Of a stretch of DNA of 7,090 bases, positions 1-6,992 are shown one piece after another (positions within the stretch are counted from its first letter, which is position 1; every line of letters starts with the position of its first letter). The notes under the pieces were generated by a model that was not told where the DNA came from, did no database searches, and worked only from the letters and a program-made list of their open reading frames with translations. The DNA lies in NCBI GenBank assembly GCA_049459795.1, contig JBMUDS010000041.1, forward strand, positions 1 through 7,090. Reading direction: 5' to 3'. The position numbers and the translations under genes are program-made. This DNA comes from SYAN01 sp049459795 (lineage in GTDB: Bacteria > Actinomycetota > Actinomycetes > Nanopelagicales > Nanopelagicaceae).

Positions 1-1
1 C

Positions 2-37
2 TGGCTCACCAAGGCCAGGAAGGAAGTTATCTCATAG
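2..37 (+). CDS. Possible 3' end of an upstream gene (partial, unrecognised)
   Basis: Reading from base 2 gives WLTKARKEVIS followed by a TAG stop at 35-37. A gene tail ending 23 bases before the next start would suit the tight spacing of this region, and the residues look like an ordinary charged C-terminus. The fragment is only 11 codons, so it could equally be chance: the other two plus-strand frames are also open across these bases. No function can be assigned. Confidence 0.25.
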   Translation, partial: WLTKARKEVIS

Positions 38-51
38 GGAACGTATCGAAT

Positions 52-55
52 GGAG
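52..55 (+). promoter_or_regulatory. Ribosome binding site of the M13 peptidase gene
   Basis: GGAG ends five bases before the GTG at 61. It supports GTG 61 as the start, which matters because the same reading frame stays open without a stop back to base 1. Confidence 0.5.
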
Positions 56-60
56 TTGGC

Positions 61-2010
61 GTGAGGCGAAGTGGTCTGATCAGAGAGAACATCGACAGTT
101 CAGTTCGTCCCCAGGACGATCTCTATCGACACGTCAACGGGGCATGGCTCACCACCTCAGAGATTCCCGCAGATCGTGCTGCGGATGGATCCTTTTATCA
201 TTTGAGAGATCTCTCGGAAGAGCGGGTCCGCACCATCGTGGAAGAGGCCGATGGCCCACAAGGTGGCAACGCCTGGAAGATCAAGAGCCTCTACCGCGAT
301 TTCATGGATGAGGCAGCGATAGATGCTCGCGGTCTCGAGCCGATCGCTGAAGAGCTCGCCATCGCACTTTCAGCGACTGAGGCCCGTGCCTTCATCGAGA
401 CTCTCGGCACTCTTGAAGGTCGTGGCCGGGCAGCGCTCTTCGGTGGTTACATCACGACCGACAAAGACGATCCCACGATCAACATCGCATACCTTGGTCA
501 AGGCGGACTCAGCCTTCCTGACGAGGCCTACTACCGATCGGATGAACATCGGGAGATTCGCGGCTCGCTCGTCGGACATATCGAGCGCATGTTCACACTC
601 GCGAGGATCGATGATGCAGCAAAGAGAGCTGAAGCGATCCTTGCTCTCGAGACGGAGATTGCTTCGCATCATTGGGACAAGGTCCGCAATCGCGATGCCG
701 TCGCCACCTACAACAAGATGACCTTCGAAGAGATCAACGTACTTGCTCCAAACTTCGACTGGCGACTTTGGTCCGATATGTCGAATACCCCATCTAAGGT
801 CCTCGCGCCTGCGGTCATTCGCCAACCTTCTTTCTTCGCAGGTATCAGCGCCATGTTGGAGAAGTTCGATGGTTTCGCATGGAGTTCCTGGCTCGCCTTC
901 AAGGTCTTGAGCAATAGCGCGCCTTATCTTCACTCCCCTTTCGTCAACGAGAACTTCGACTTCTATGGCCGTACTTTGGGTGGCATCCCCGTACTCAAAG
1001 AGCGATGGAAACGAGGCGTCGCTCTCGTTGAAGGTGCGATGGGAGAGGCGGTCGGTGAACTTTATGTGGCACGACACTTCCCGCCTGAGGCGAAGGAGCG
1101 GATGCAATCCTTGGTTGCGAACCTCATCACTGCTTACCGCGAATCCATTACTCGACTCGAATGGATGGGTCCCGAGACGAGGAAGCGAGCACTCGAGAAA
1201 TTAGAGAAGTTCACGCCGAAGATCGGTTACCCAGATAAGTGGCGAGACTACAGCGGGCTCGAGATTCGAGAAGGTGACCTCTTCGGGAACCTGCACCGGA
1301 TCCATCAATTCGATACCGCCTTCGAGTACGCCAAGATCGGCGCTCCGGTTGATAAGAGCGAGTGGTTCATGACGCCACAGACTGTGAACGCGTATTACAA
1401 CCCAGGGATGAATGAGATCGTCTTCCCGGCAGCGATCCTGCAATCTCCGTTCTTCGATCTAGAGGCCGATGACGCGGTCAACTATGGCGGTATCGGTGCG
1501 GTGATCGGTCATGAGATCGGTCATGGTTTTGACGACCAAGGTTCTCGTTATGACGGCGATGGTCGTCTGGTCAACTGGTGGAGCGATGAGGATCGAAAGG
1601 AATTCGAGAAGCGGACCTCATCACTGATCGCACAATATGACGCGCTTGCTCCGGAAGAGACGCCGGAGTCGAAGGTGAATGGTTCGCTGACGATCGGTGA
1701 GAACATCGGCGATCTTGGTGGTGCAACCATCGCCTACAAGGCCTATCGGATAGCGCTCGGTGACCAAGAGCCACCCGTGCTCGATGGACTTACCGGACTT
1801 CAACGCTTCTTCATCGGCTATGCCCAGATTTGGCGTGCGAAACTCCGTCCAGAGACGATGCGGATTCGCCTTGCGACCGATCCACACTCACCCGCTGAGT
1901 TCCGGTGCAATCAGATCGTCCGAAACATCGACGAGTTCTATGAGGCCTTTGAGGTGACGGAAGAGGACGAGCTCTTCATGGCCGAAGCGGATCGCGTAAG
2001 GATCTGGTAG
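61..2010 (+). CDS. pepO: M13-family zinc metallopeptidase (PepO / neprilysin-type endopeptidase)
   Basis: This is a complete 649-residue endopeptidase that cleaves short to medium peptides, using one catalytic zinc. The large N-terminal M13 domain (about residues 9-400) opens with NIDSSVRPQDDLYRHVNGAWL, shortened here to its key parts NID, RPQDD and VNGAW. The C-terminal catalytic domain carries NAYY (443-446, substrate backbone binding in this family) and HEIGH (484-488), with zinc ligands His484 and His488 and catalytic Glu485. ENIGD (547-551) supplies the third ligand, Glu547, and Asp551. His609 and Arg615 match, in their spacing of six, the transition-state His and substrate-binding Arg of neprilysin. 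The length is normal for bacterial members, and the protein ends in VRIW, close to the family's usual C-terminal tryptophan motif. No signal peptide or membrane anchor is visible, so it should be cytoplasmic. GTG 61 has GGAG five bases upstream; the frame is open further upstream, so a longer N-terminus cannot be excluded, although family alignment argues against it. It converges on a peptide-transporter ATPase gene six bases downstream, which suggests a role in degrading imported peptides (inference). Confidence 0.95.
   Translation: MRRSGLIRENIDSSVRPQDDLYRHVNGAWLTTSEIPADRAADGSFYHLRDLSEERVRTIVEEADGPQGGNAWKIKSLYRDFMDEAAIDARGLEPIAEELAIALSATEARAFIETLGTLEGRGRAALFGGYITTDKDDPTINIAYLGQGGLSLPDEAYYRSDEHREIRGSLVGHIERMFTLARIDDAAKRAEAILALETEIASHHWDKVRNRDAVATYNKMTFEEINVLAPNFDWRLWSDMSNTPSKVLAPAVIRQPSFFAGISAMLEKFDGFAWSSWLAFKVLSNSAPYLHSPFVNENFDFYGRTLGGIPVLKERWKRGVALVEGAMGEAVGELYVARHFPPEAKERMQSLVANLITAYRESITRLEWMGPETRKRALEKLEKFTPKIGYPDKWRDYSGLEIREGDLFGNLHRIHQFDTAFEYAKIGAPVDKSEWFMTPQTVNAYYNPGMNEIVFPAAILQSPFFDLEADDAVNYGGIGAVIGHEIGHGFDDQGSRYDGDGRLVNWWSDEDRKEFEKRTSSLIAQYDALAPEETPESKVNGSLTIGENIGDLGGATIAYKAYRIALGDQEPPVLDGLTGLQRFFIGYAQIWRAKLRPETMRIRLATDPHSPAEFRCNQIVRNIDEFYEAFEVTEEDELFMAEADRVRIW
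1503..1525 (+). repeat. 11-bp tandem direct repeat within the peptidase active-site codons
   Basis: GATCGGTCATG occurs at 1503-1513 and again at 1515-1525, one base apart, giving a 12-bp period in frame. The two units encode the successive Ile-Gly-His of the I-G-H-E-I-G-H active site. The protein motif is conserved in the family, so the DNA repeat is probably a consequence of it and of codon preference. Confidence 0.8.
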
Positions 2011-2016
2011 TTCAGG

Positions 2017-3663
2017 TTAGTTCTTAGCAGCCAGTCGAGCTTCGCGGCGCATCCGCTGCTCTTCTGGGTTTGGAACAGGAACCGCTGCGATCAAGCGACG
2101 TGTATATGGATCCTTCGCTTCCTTGAGAATCTGATCTCGGTCACCGACCTCAACGAGACGTCCGTTCTGCATCACCGCAATGCGGTGGGAGAGGATGTCG
2201 ACGACGGCGAGGTCGTGGCTGATGAAGAGACATGCGAAGTTGAGCTTCTCCTGCAATTCCAAAAGGAGATCAAGGAACCGCGCCTGTACTGATACGTCGA
2301 GGGCGGAGGTTGGTTCATCTGCGATCAAAAGGTCGGGTGTAAGTGCAAGAGCGCGAGCGATACCTACGCGCTGACGTTGACCACCGGAAAGCTCGTGCGG
2401 GAAGCGATTGCGATACGAGCGAGGCAATTCAACCTGCTCCAAGAGGTCCTCGACCTTCTTATTGAGCTCATCCCCTTTGGCAAGACCTGCTAGGAAGATC
2501 GGCTCACCGATGCTCTCACCGATTGGAAGACGTGGGTTGAGCGAGCTCGCAGGGTCCTGGAAGACGATTCCGGTATGGCGCCTGATGGAGAAGAGTTCCT
2601 TCTGGCTCGCCCTCGAGATATCCCGACCCATGATCTCGAGTCGACCTTCCTTGATCGGTAGGAGTCCGATCGCAGCGCGACCTACCGTCGTCTTTCCAGA
2701 GCCCGATTCACCGACAAGTCCGACGATCTCACCAGGATGGATCTCAAGTGAGAATTCCTTCACTGCAGTGAAAGCCGGGATACGACCGCGCTTCGGATAC
2801 TCGATGGTGACGTTCTCCATCTTGAGAACTGGTGCAGCACTGGCCTTCTCTGTTGCGAGAACTCGCTTGGCACTCGAACCCAACTTCGGAACGGCGGCAA
2901 GGAGCTCTTTGGTGTAAGGGTGGGTAGGGCGATTGAAGATCTGATCCGCGGTGCCATGTTCGACAGTGAGACCATCCTTCATCACGAGGATCTCATCCGC
3001 CATATCGGCGACGACGCCCATATCGTGAGTGATCAGCAAGATCGCCGAGTTGAGCCTGGTGCGGAGACCACGCATCAGGTCGAGAATCTCAGCCTGGATC
3101 GTCACATCGAGAGCCGTGGTCGGTTCATCTGCGATCAATAGACCTGGATCGCAGGCAAGTGATTGCGCGATCATCGCGCGCTGTCGCTGTCCACCAGAAA
3201 GTTGGTGCGGATACTTGTCGAATGATTTCTCTGGATCAGGGATCTCAACCATCTTGATCAGTTCGATGGCGCGTTCCTTTGCGACCTTCGGGGTCATATC
3301 GAAGTGTGTTCGTAGCGTCTCGACGATTTGGAAACCTATGGTGTAGACGGGGTTGAGCGCAGTCATCGGCTCTTGGAAGATGTATGCGACCTCTTTGCCA
3401 CGGAAATCGCGCAGTATGTTCTTCTTCGCGCTCACCATCTCGGTCTCTTTGACCTTGACGCTTCCGCTCATCCGAGCATTAGGCGCCAGTAGGCTCATCA
3501 ATCCCATCGCAGTCGTTGACTTACCCGAGCCTGATTCACCGACAATTGCGAGGACTTCACCCGGCTTGACTTCGAAGTTCATCTTCAAGGCTGCGGGATA
3601 CCAAACTCCGTCAACCCAGAACTCCACGGTGAAATCACGCACTTTAAGAATCGGCTCGCTCAT
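2017..3663 (-). CDS. Peptide ABC transporter ATP-binding protein with two fused ATPase domains (DppD-DppF type)
   Basis: This 548-residue cytoplasmic protein should supply both nucleotide-binding domains of a di/oligopeptide-type importer in one chain. Domain 1 (about 1-260) has Walker A GESGSGKST (42-50), Q-loop FQEP (96-99), signature LSGGQRQR (155-162), Walker B LLIADE (175-180), D-loop ALD and switch His213. Domain 2 (about 278-548) repeats the set: GESGSGKTT (318-326), FQDP (368-371), LSGGQRQR (425-432), LLIADE (445-450) and His483. Each domain is followed by the peptide-transporter C-terminal motif (HPYTKELLAAVP near 248-259, and DPYTRRLIAAVP near the end). All catalytic residues look intact in both halves, so both ATP sites should work. 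ATG 3663 is chosen over the in-frame GTG 3666 because GGAGAGG lies six bases before the ATG but only three before the GTG. Partners are the two permeases at 4328-6954 on the same strand, separated from it by an opposite-strand gene. Substrate class (peptide, nickel or another solute) cannot be fixed from the ATPase alone. Confidence 0.95.
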   Translation of the reverse strand: MSEPILKVRDFTVEFWVDGVWYPAALKMNFEVKPGEVLAIVGESGSGKSTTAMGLMSLLAPNARMSGSVKVKETEMVSAKKNILRDFRGKEVAYIFQEPMTALNPVYTIGFQIVETLRTHFDMTPKVAKERAIELIKMVEIPDPEKSFDKYPHQLSGGQRQRAMIAQSLACDPGLLIADEPTTALDVTIQAEILDLMRGLRTRLNSAILLITHDMGVVADMADEILVMKDGLTVEHGTADQIFNRPTHPYTKELLAAVPKLGSSAKRVLATEKASAAPVLKMENVTIEYPKRGRIPAFTAVKEFSLEIHPGEIVGLVGESGSGKTTVGRAAIGLLPIKEGRLEIMGRDISRASQKELFSIRRHTGIVFQDPASSLNPRLPIGESIGEPIFLAGLAKGDELNKKVEDLLEQVELPRSYRNRFPHELSGGQRQRVGIARALALTPDLLIADEPTSALDVSVQARFLDLLLELQEKLNFACLFISHDLAVVDILSHRIAVMQNGRLVEVGDRDQILKEAKDPYTRRLIAAVPVPNPEEQRMRREARLAAKN

Positions 3664-3692
3664 CACAACCCTCTCCGTGAGATGATCTGACC
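3664..3692. promoter_or_regulatory. 29-bp divergent junction between the ATPase and PH-domain genes
   Basis: Only 29 bases separate the ATG of the minus-strand ATPase gene (3663) from the ATG of the plus-strand PH-domain gene (3693). It holds the ATPase ribosome binding site, and nothing that reads as a full -35/-10 pair for either direction. Any dedicated promoters must therefore lie at least partly inside the opposite gene. Confidence 0.6.
3670..3676 (-). promoter_or_regulatory. Ribosome binding site of the double-ATPase gene
   Basis: On the minus strand GGAGAGG is followed by six bases (GTTGTG) and then ATG at 3663-3661. The spacing favours this ATG over the GTG that lies immediately before it. 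Confidence 0.65.
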
Positions 3693-4313
3693 ATGACTGA
3701 TCCGGTGGTCTTCAGACCACGCAGTGGATATGTCTTCTTCACGCTCGCAACACTCGGTTCTTTGATCTACACCTACCAAAGTTTCCGGTACTTCTCCTTC
3801 GCAAGTGGCATCACCACTTCCATCTGGGCAGCACTCGTCATAACTGGCAGTTACTTGATCTTCATCCGCCCTAAAGTACTGATCTTCGACGAAGGAATCA
3901 CGATCACCAACCCCCTTCATGAAGTCACTCGAAGTTGGTCGGAGATCATCGCTATCGATGTCCGATACACCATGTCGATTCGCTTGAGCGATGAGGTCAA
4001 ACTTCCGTGGCATCGAAAAAAGACCGATACCGTCTACGCCTTTGCCGCCCCTGCTCCAGGTCGCTATCACTCGCGCTCGATCCATCAATCCGAGATCCGT
4101 GGCGTTGGTATCGACCACGGCATGGCGCTTCGCCCTGGTGATTCCCCTCGAAGTCACTCCGGCCAGGCTGCGGCACTCGCCCGGTTGCGACAACAAGAGT
4201 TCGAACGAAGCGGCAACAGCGCCATCATTCCCGCAACACTCACCTCGAACGCTCTTGGACAGCGCCTTCTTCTGGTGCTGCTCCTGCTCATTGCGATCGA
4301 TATCGCGATCTAG
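3693..4313 (+). CDS. Membrane-anchored PH domain-containing protein (actinobacterial bPH_6 type)
   Basis: The 206-residue product is predicted to be a small inner-membrane protein. Helices at about 13-32 and 41-59 are followed by a PH-like beta-rich domain (about 61-140) with VLIFDEGITITNPLHE, a central SWSEIIAIDV strand, and YAFAAPAPGRYHSRSIHQSE at 115-134. That last block closely resembles the end of the bacterial PH domain family Pfam calls bPH_6 (recognised from memory, not searched). A charged, Arg/Gln-rich linker (about 150-190) leads to a hydrophobic C-terminal helix (191-206) that ends almost at the terminus. The molecular function of these proteins is generally unknown. ATG 3693 is the first possible ATG in frame, since an in-frame TGA sits at 3678. 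No good Shine-Dalgarno sequence is visible, so weak or leaderless translation is possible. The gene lies on the opposite strand between the permease and ATPase genes of one importer, so it could be controlled by antisense transcription. A direct functional link to the transporter is speculation. Confidence 0.85.
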   Translation: MTDPVVFRPRSGYVFFTLATLGSLIYTYQSFRYFSFASGITTSIWAALVITGSYLIFIRPKVLIFDEGITITNPLHEVTRSWSEIIAIDVRYTMSIRLSDEVKLPWHRKKTDTVYAFAAPAPGRYHSRSIHQSEIRGVGIDHGMALRPGDSPRSHSGQAAALARLRQQEFERSGNSAIIPATLTSNALGQRLLLVLLLLIAIDIAI

Positions 4314-4327
4314 AACCTGCACTTCGA

Positions 4328-5398
4328 TCACGCCTTGGACTCCTCAACGACTGGAGCTGTCTTTCCGGTGATCTTGTCCTTGAGAGAGAGTTTGCGGCGT
4401 TGACGCGGATCGAATGCATCACGGAGTCCATCACCGATGAAATTGATACTAAGGGCGATCGCGATGATGAAGAAGCCTGGCCACCAGAAGAGCCATGGCC
4501 GGGTCACGAATGATTCTTGATATTGACTGATGATCAAACCCAGCGATACGTCTGGAGATGTCACGCCGAATCCAAGATAACTGAGCGCAGTCTCAAGCAG
4601 AATCGCGCCAGCCATAAGGAGGGTCACGGCGACGATGATGACACCGATCGCATTAGGAAGGATGTGCTTGAAGATGATTCGGCGGTTGCTTGCCCCTGCA
4701 ACGCGCGCAGCATCGACGAACTCGCGTTCACGTAAGGTCAAGAACTCTCCTCGCACCAGACGCGAGAGTCCGGTCCATGCGAAGAGTCCGAGGTAGAAAG
4801 CAAGGAATGTGGCACCTAGATTTCCGAAGTGATAGCCGATCACCGATCCGATGATGATCGCCGGGATGACGATGATGAAGTCAGTGAAACGCATCAAGAT
4901 TGCATCCACCCAGCCACGGAAATATCCGGCGATAGCACCAACGACCGTCCCAAGGATTCCTGCGATCATTCCGATGATGATCATCACTTGAAGTGAACGT
5001 TGGGTACCGCGCATCACGAGAGCGAAATAATCACGTCCGATGTTGTCTTGTCCAAAAGGATGTTCGCCGATGACGACGCCATCACCATCGAGGAACGGGA
5101 TCATGTCTAAGGTCGGACATCCAGTGACACCGCCAGGACAGTCCTCGAATCGAAGTTCTGGAGTATCCAAATAGGAGTATTTCCACCATCCAGGGATCTG
5201 TATCGGACCCAATGAGAAGTCGAGTGCCGAGAAGACCAAGATGAAGATGGAGAGCAGGACGAATACAGAGATCATCGCCGCCTTATGGCGGACGAAGCGA
5301 CGAAGGACGATCTGACCCTGACTTAAACCTTCGATCTCCTTGTTACGAATCGCATCCTCACGGTCGCCTGGAAGGCTCTGATTCTTTTCGCTCATCAT
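4328..5398 (-). CDS. Peptide ABC transporter permease, DppC/OppC type
   Basis: This is one of two integral-membrane subunits of the peptide-type importer. A cytoplasmic N-terminal tail with RRFVRHKAAM leads into helix 1 (about 41-60), as in the OppC N-terminal family. An extracytoplasmic loop (about 61-130) ends in HPFGQDNIGRDYFALVMRG, a hallmark of this subunit, and five further helices fall at about 137-160, 172-190, 195-213, 251-281 and 307-325. The EAA coupling motif (EFVDAARVAGASNRRIIFKH, about 227-246) contacts the ATPase. The protein ends in GDGLRDAFDPR plus a short basic tail. Numbering counts from the possible GTG 5401. The start is ambiguous: GTG 5401, ATG 5398 and ATG 5395 follow one another. 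I use ATG 5398, which overlaps the dppB-like stop as TGATG and lies nine bases after GGAAG; translational coupling is likely. Two cysteines (C88, C95) sit in the extracytoplasmic loop. Confidence 0.93.
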   Translation of the reverse strand: MMSEKNQSLPGDREDAIRNKEIEGLSQGQIVLRRFVRHKAAMISVFVLLSIFILVFSALDFSLGPIQIPGWWKYSYLDTPELRFEDCPGGVTGCPTLDMIPFLDGDGVVIGEHPFGQDNIGRDYFALVMRGTQRSLQVMIIIGMIAGILGTVVGAIAGYFRGWVDAILMRFTDFIIVIPAIIIGSVIGYHFGNLGATFLAFYLGLFAWTGLSRLVRGEFLTLREREFVDAARVAGASNRRIIFKHILPNAIGVIIVAVTLLMAGAILLETALSYLGFGVTSPDVSLGLIISQYQESFVTRPWLFWWPGFFIIAIALSINFIGDGLRDAFDPRQRRKLSLKDKITGKTAPVVEESKA

Positions 5399-6954
5399 CA
5401 CTTTCCACTTCCGACTCGAATACGTGGATCCAATGCCGAATAGAGAAGATCGGCGACCAAGTTGGCCAAGACGGCAAGTGTTCCGGTCACAAGGAAGACT
5501 CCCATCAAGAGATTGAGATCAAAACCAGTGATGGCTTTGTTGAAGAGAGTTCCCATTCCAGTCCATCCGAAGACACGTTCCGTAATGATCGCACCACCGA
5601 CGATGCCAGCGAAATCTGCGACCATGATCGTCGTCAACGGGATCATCGTGTTTCGGAACGCATGGCGCATGATCACTGTTCGCTCTGTGAGTCCCTTCGC
5701 ACGTGCAGTTCGAATGTAATCCTGATTGAGGACTTCAAGGAGTGTGCCGCGGGAGTAACGGATATATCCAGCGAAAGAGATCAAAGTGAGTGCGACAGTT
5801 GGCAGGATCAAGTGGACCATCACATCCAAGGTGCTCATCCACCAATCGACATCGCCATAAAGGGTCAGCTCAGCCTTCGACTGACCGATGGTTGGGATCG
5901 GACGGAAGTTGACCGCGTCGCTCTCCATATAAGGAAGCCAGGCCTGCATCAAGCGATCCAGCATCAAGAGGAGGACCACTACGTACCCGCTGATGATGCC
6001 GGTACGCATCACAGGACCACGATCGACGCGAGCGAAGATGCGAGAGGCGACGAAGCCAAGAAGTGGCACGAGGGCGATCAACCCTAAGAACATCAATCGC
6101 TTATTGGAGAAGTCGAGAACCGCTTGCATAGGGAAATAACCGACCGCACCGAGCAAAAATGAGACTGCGAGCGCAGAACGGAGCGCTTCTTTGTTGGATA
6201 CACCTGTGGAGAGTTGAGTGATACCGAACGCTACGGCGACCGAGAAAAGTGTCATTCCGATGACGCCTAGTCGTGGTTCGATGAACCAATTGGCCGAGTT
6301 CAAGAGCAAGATGAAGGCTGCGGTCGCGAAACCGACTCCGAAGAAGATCAAGAAGACTTGCCGTTTGTTGCCGCTGATCACTCCCGCCCAGAAGATCCCG
6401 CTCACCAAGGAGATGGCAAAGACCCACGATGGCGAGATGTTCGGATCGGAGAGGAAGTTGTTGAACTCGATTGCCATGTACTGCTTGAGGAGAACTGCGA
6501 CCCAGAAGATCGGTAGCGAGAACATCAAGAAGGCGAAGAAAGTCATCGAGTAGTCGAAGCGGCTATATTGACGAAGCGCCGACACGACGCCCATTGCAAC
6601 GCCGAGGATGATCGCGATGATCGTCGCTGCGAAGACAAGACGGACCGTGATCGGGATAGCAGTTCCAAGTTCGGTCATGACATCTTGATACTCACGAGTC
6701 TCGCCGAGCGTGAAATTGCCAGTGAAGACTCCGAGCACGCCACGAAGCCATAAGAAGTAGCGAAGTGGTGGCGGTAGATCAAGACGAAGATCGCGCGATA
6801 GGGCCTCCATCAGAGCCTTGGCGTTCGGCTCTGTGCTCTGTCGAAGTCCTTCGAGCGGATCTGCCGAGATCGCAGCCAAGTTATAGAGGATGAAACTCGA
6901 ACCGAAGAGAATGACGACCAAAGCGCCTAAACGCCTCGCAATGTAGGAAAGCAC
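5398..6954 (-). CDS. Peptide ABC transporter permease, DppB/OppB type, with a large extra membrane segment
   Basis: This 518-residue integral-membrane subunit should form the substrate channel with the DppC-like permease. The canonical core is present but split. The N-terminal part has MLSYIARRLGALVVILFGSS (helix 1), the extracytoplasmic loop, helix 2 (about 101-125) and helix 3 (about 134-160, with SLPIFWVAVLL). The C-terminal part has helix 4 (about 376-398), the EAA motif DYIRTARAKGLTERTVIMRH (412-431), helix 5 (about 438-458), ERVFGWTGMGTLF and helix 6, ending in SALDPRIRVG. Usual family length is roughly 300-340 residues. The excess of about 175 residues (about 170-345) is hydrophobic and lies where other members have a short loop. 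GTG 6954 is supported by GAGAGG six bases upstream. The gene's last bases overlap the dppC-like start, so the two are surely one operon. The substrate is unknown; peptides are the default guess. Confidence 0.93.
   Translation of the reverse strand: MLSYIARRLGALVVILFGSSFILYNLAAISADPLEGLRQSTEPNAKALMEALSRDLRLDLPPPLRYFLWLRGVLGVFTGNFTLGETREYQDVMTELGTAIPITVRLVFAATIIAIILGVAMGVVSALRQYSRFDYSMTFFAFLMFSLPIFWVAVLLKQYMAIEFNNFLSDPNISPSWVFAISLVSGIFWAGVISGNKRQVFLIFFGVGFATAAFILLLNSANWFIEPRLGVIGMTLFSVAVAFGITQLSTGVSNKEALRSALAVSFLLGAVGYFPMQAVLDFSNKRLMFLGLIALVPLLGFVASRIFARVDRGPVMRTGIISGYVVVLLLMLDRLMQAWLPYMESDAVNFRPIPTIGQSKAELTLYGDVDWWMSTLDVMVHLILPTVALTLISFAGYIRYSRGTLLEVLNQDYIRTARAKGLTERTVIMRHAFRNTMIPLTTIMVADFAGIVGGAIITERVFGWTGMGTLFNKAITGFDLNLLMGVFLVTGTLAVLANLVADLLYSALDPRIRVGSGK
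5401..5412 (-). promoter_or_regulatory. Ribosome binding region of the dppC-like gene inside the end of the dppB-like gene
   Basis: On the minus strand GGAAG (5412-5408) and GGAAAG (5406-5401) precede the three successive possible starts. GGAAG is nine bases before ATG 5398, and GGAAAG is five bases before ATG 5395. The sequence does not choose cleanly between them. Confidence 0.4.
5920..6447 (-). other. Inserted six-helix membrane segment within the DppB-like permease
   Basis: Residues about 170-345 of the permease contain six hydrophobic stretches, at about 177-195, 199-220, 228-248, 257-280, 287-306 and 318-340. An even number keeps the flanking core helices in their normal orientation. 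Loops placed in the cytoplasm by this model are basic (GNKRQ near 195-199, NKEALR near 254-259, RIFARVDRGPVMR at 305-317), while the final outer loop is acidic and aromatic, agreeing with the positive-inside rule apart from one Lys-Arg pair at 285-286. I do not recognise a separate domain family in it. Confidence 0.7.
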
Positions 6955-6960
6955 GCGGCC

Positions 6961-6966
6961 CCTCTC
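6961..6966 (-). promoter_or_regulatory. Ribosome binding site of the dppB-like gene
   Basis: GAGAGG on the minus strand lies six bases before GTG 6954. It fixes the start, which also matches the usual N-terminus (basic residues, then helix 1) of this permease family. Confidence 0.6.
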
Positions 6967-6992
6967 TCAAGTGATCCGTGACCCGATCCTTA

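Noticed and set aside
370..1107. Long minus-strand open frame of 245 codons
   Set aside because: It lies wholly inside the peptidase gene, which has clear family motifs; the translation is low in recognisable structure and rich in Arg and Glu, as expected for an antisense shadow.
2408..2917. Plus-strand open frame of 169 codons
   Set aside because: It is antisense to the second ATPase domain, whose Walker A, signature and Walker B motifs are all intact.
4293..4310. Inverted repeat GCGAT-CGAT-ATCGC near the end of the PH-domain gene, as a possible terminator
   Set aside because: The stem is only five base pairs, it is inside the coding sequence, and no T-tract follows on either strand.
3663..4331. 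Minus-strand open frame of 222 codons opposite the PH-domain gene, which could have bridged permease and ATPase genes
   Set aside because: It is a tempting bridge in the operon, but its product is hydrophilic with no recognisable domain, while the plus-strand product has convincing helices and a PH-type block. I keep the plus-strand gene.
6101..6427. Minus-strand open frame of 108 codons within the extra segment of the DppB-like gene
   Set aside because: It is out of frame with the permease; the permease frame is continuous and gives well-formed hydrophobic helices, so a frameshift or separate gene is not needed.
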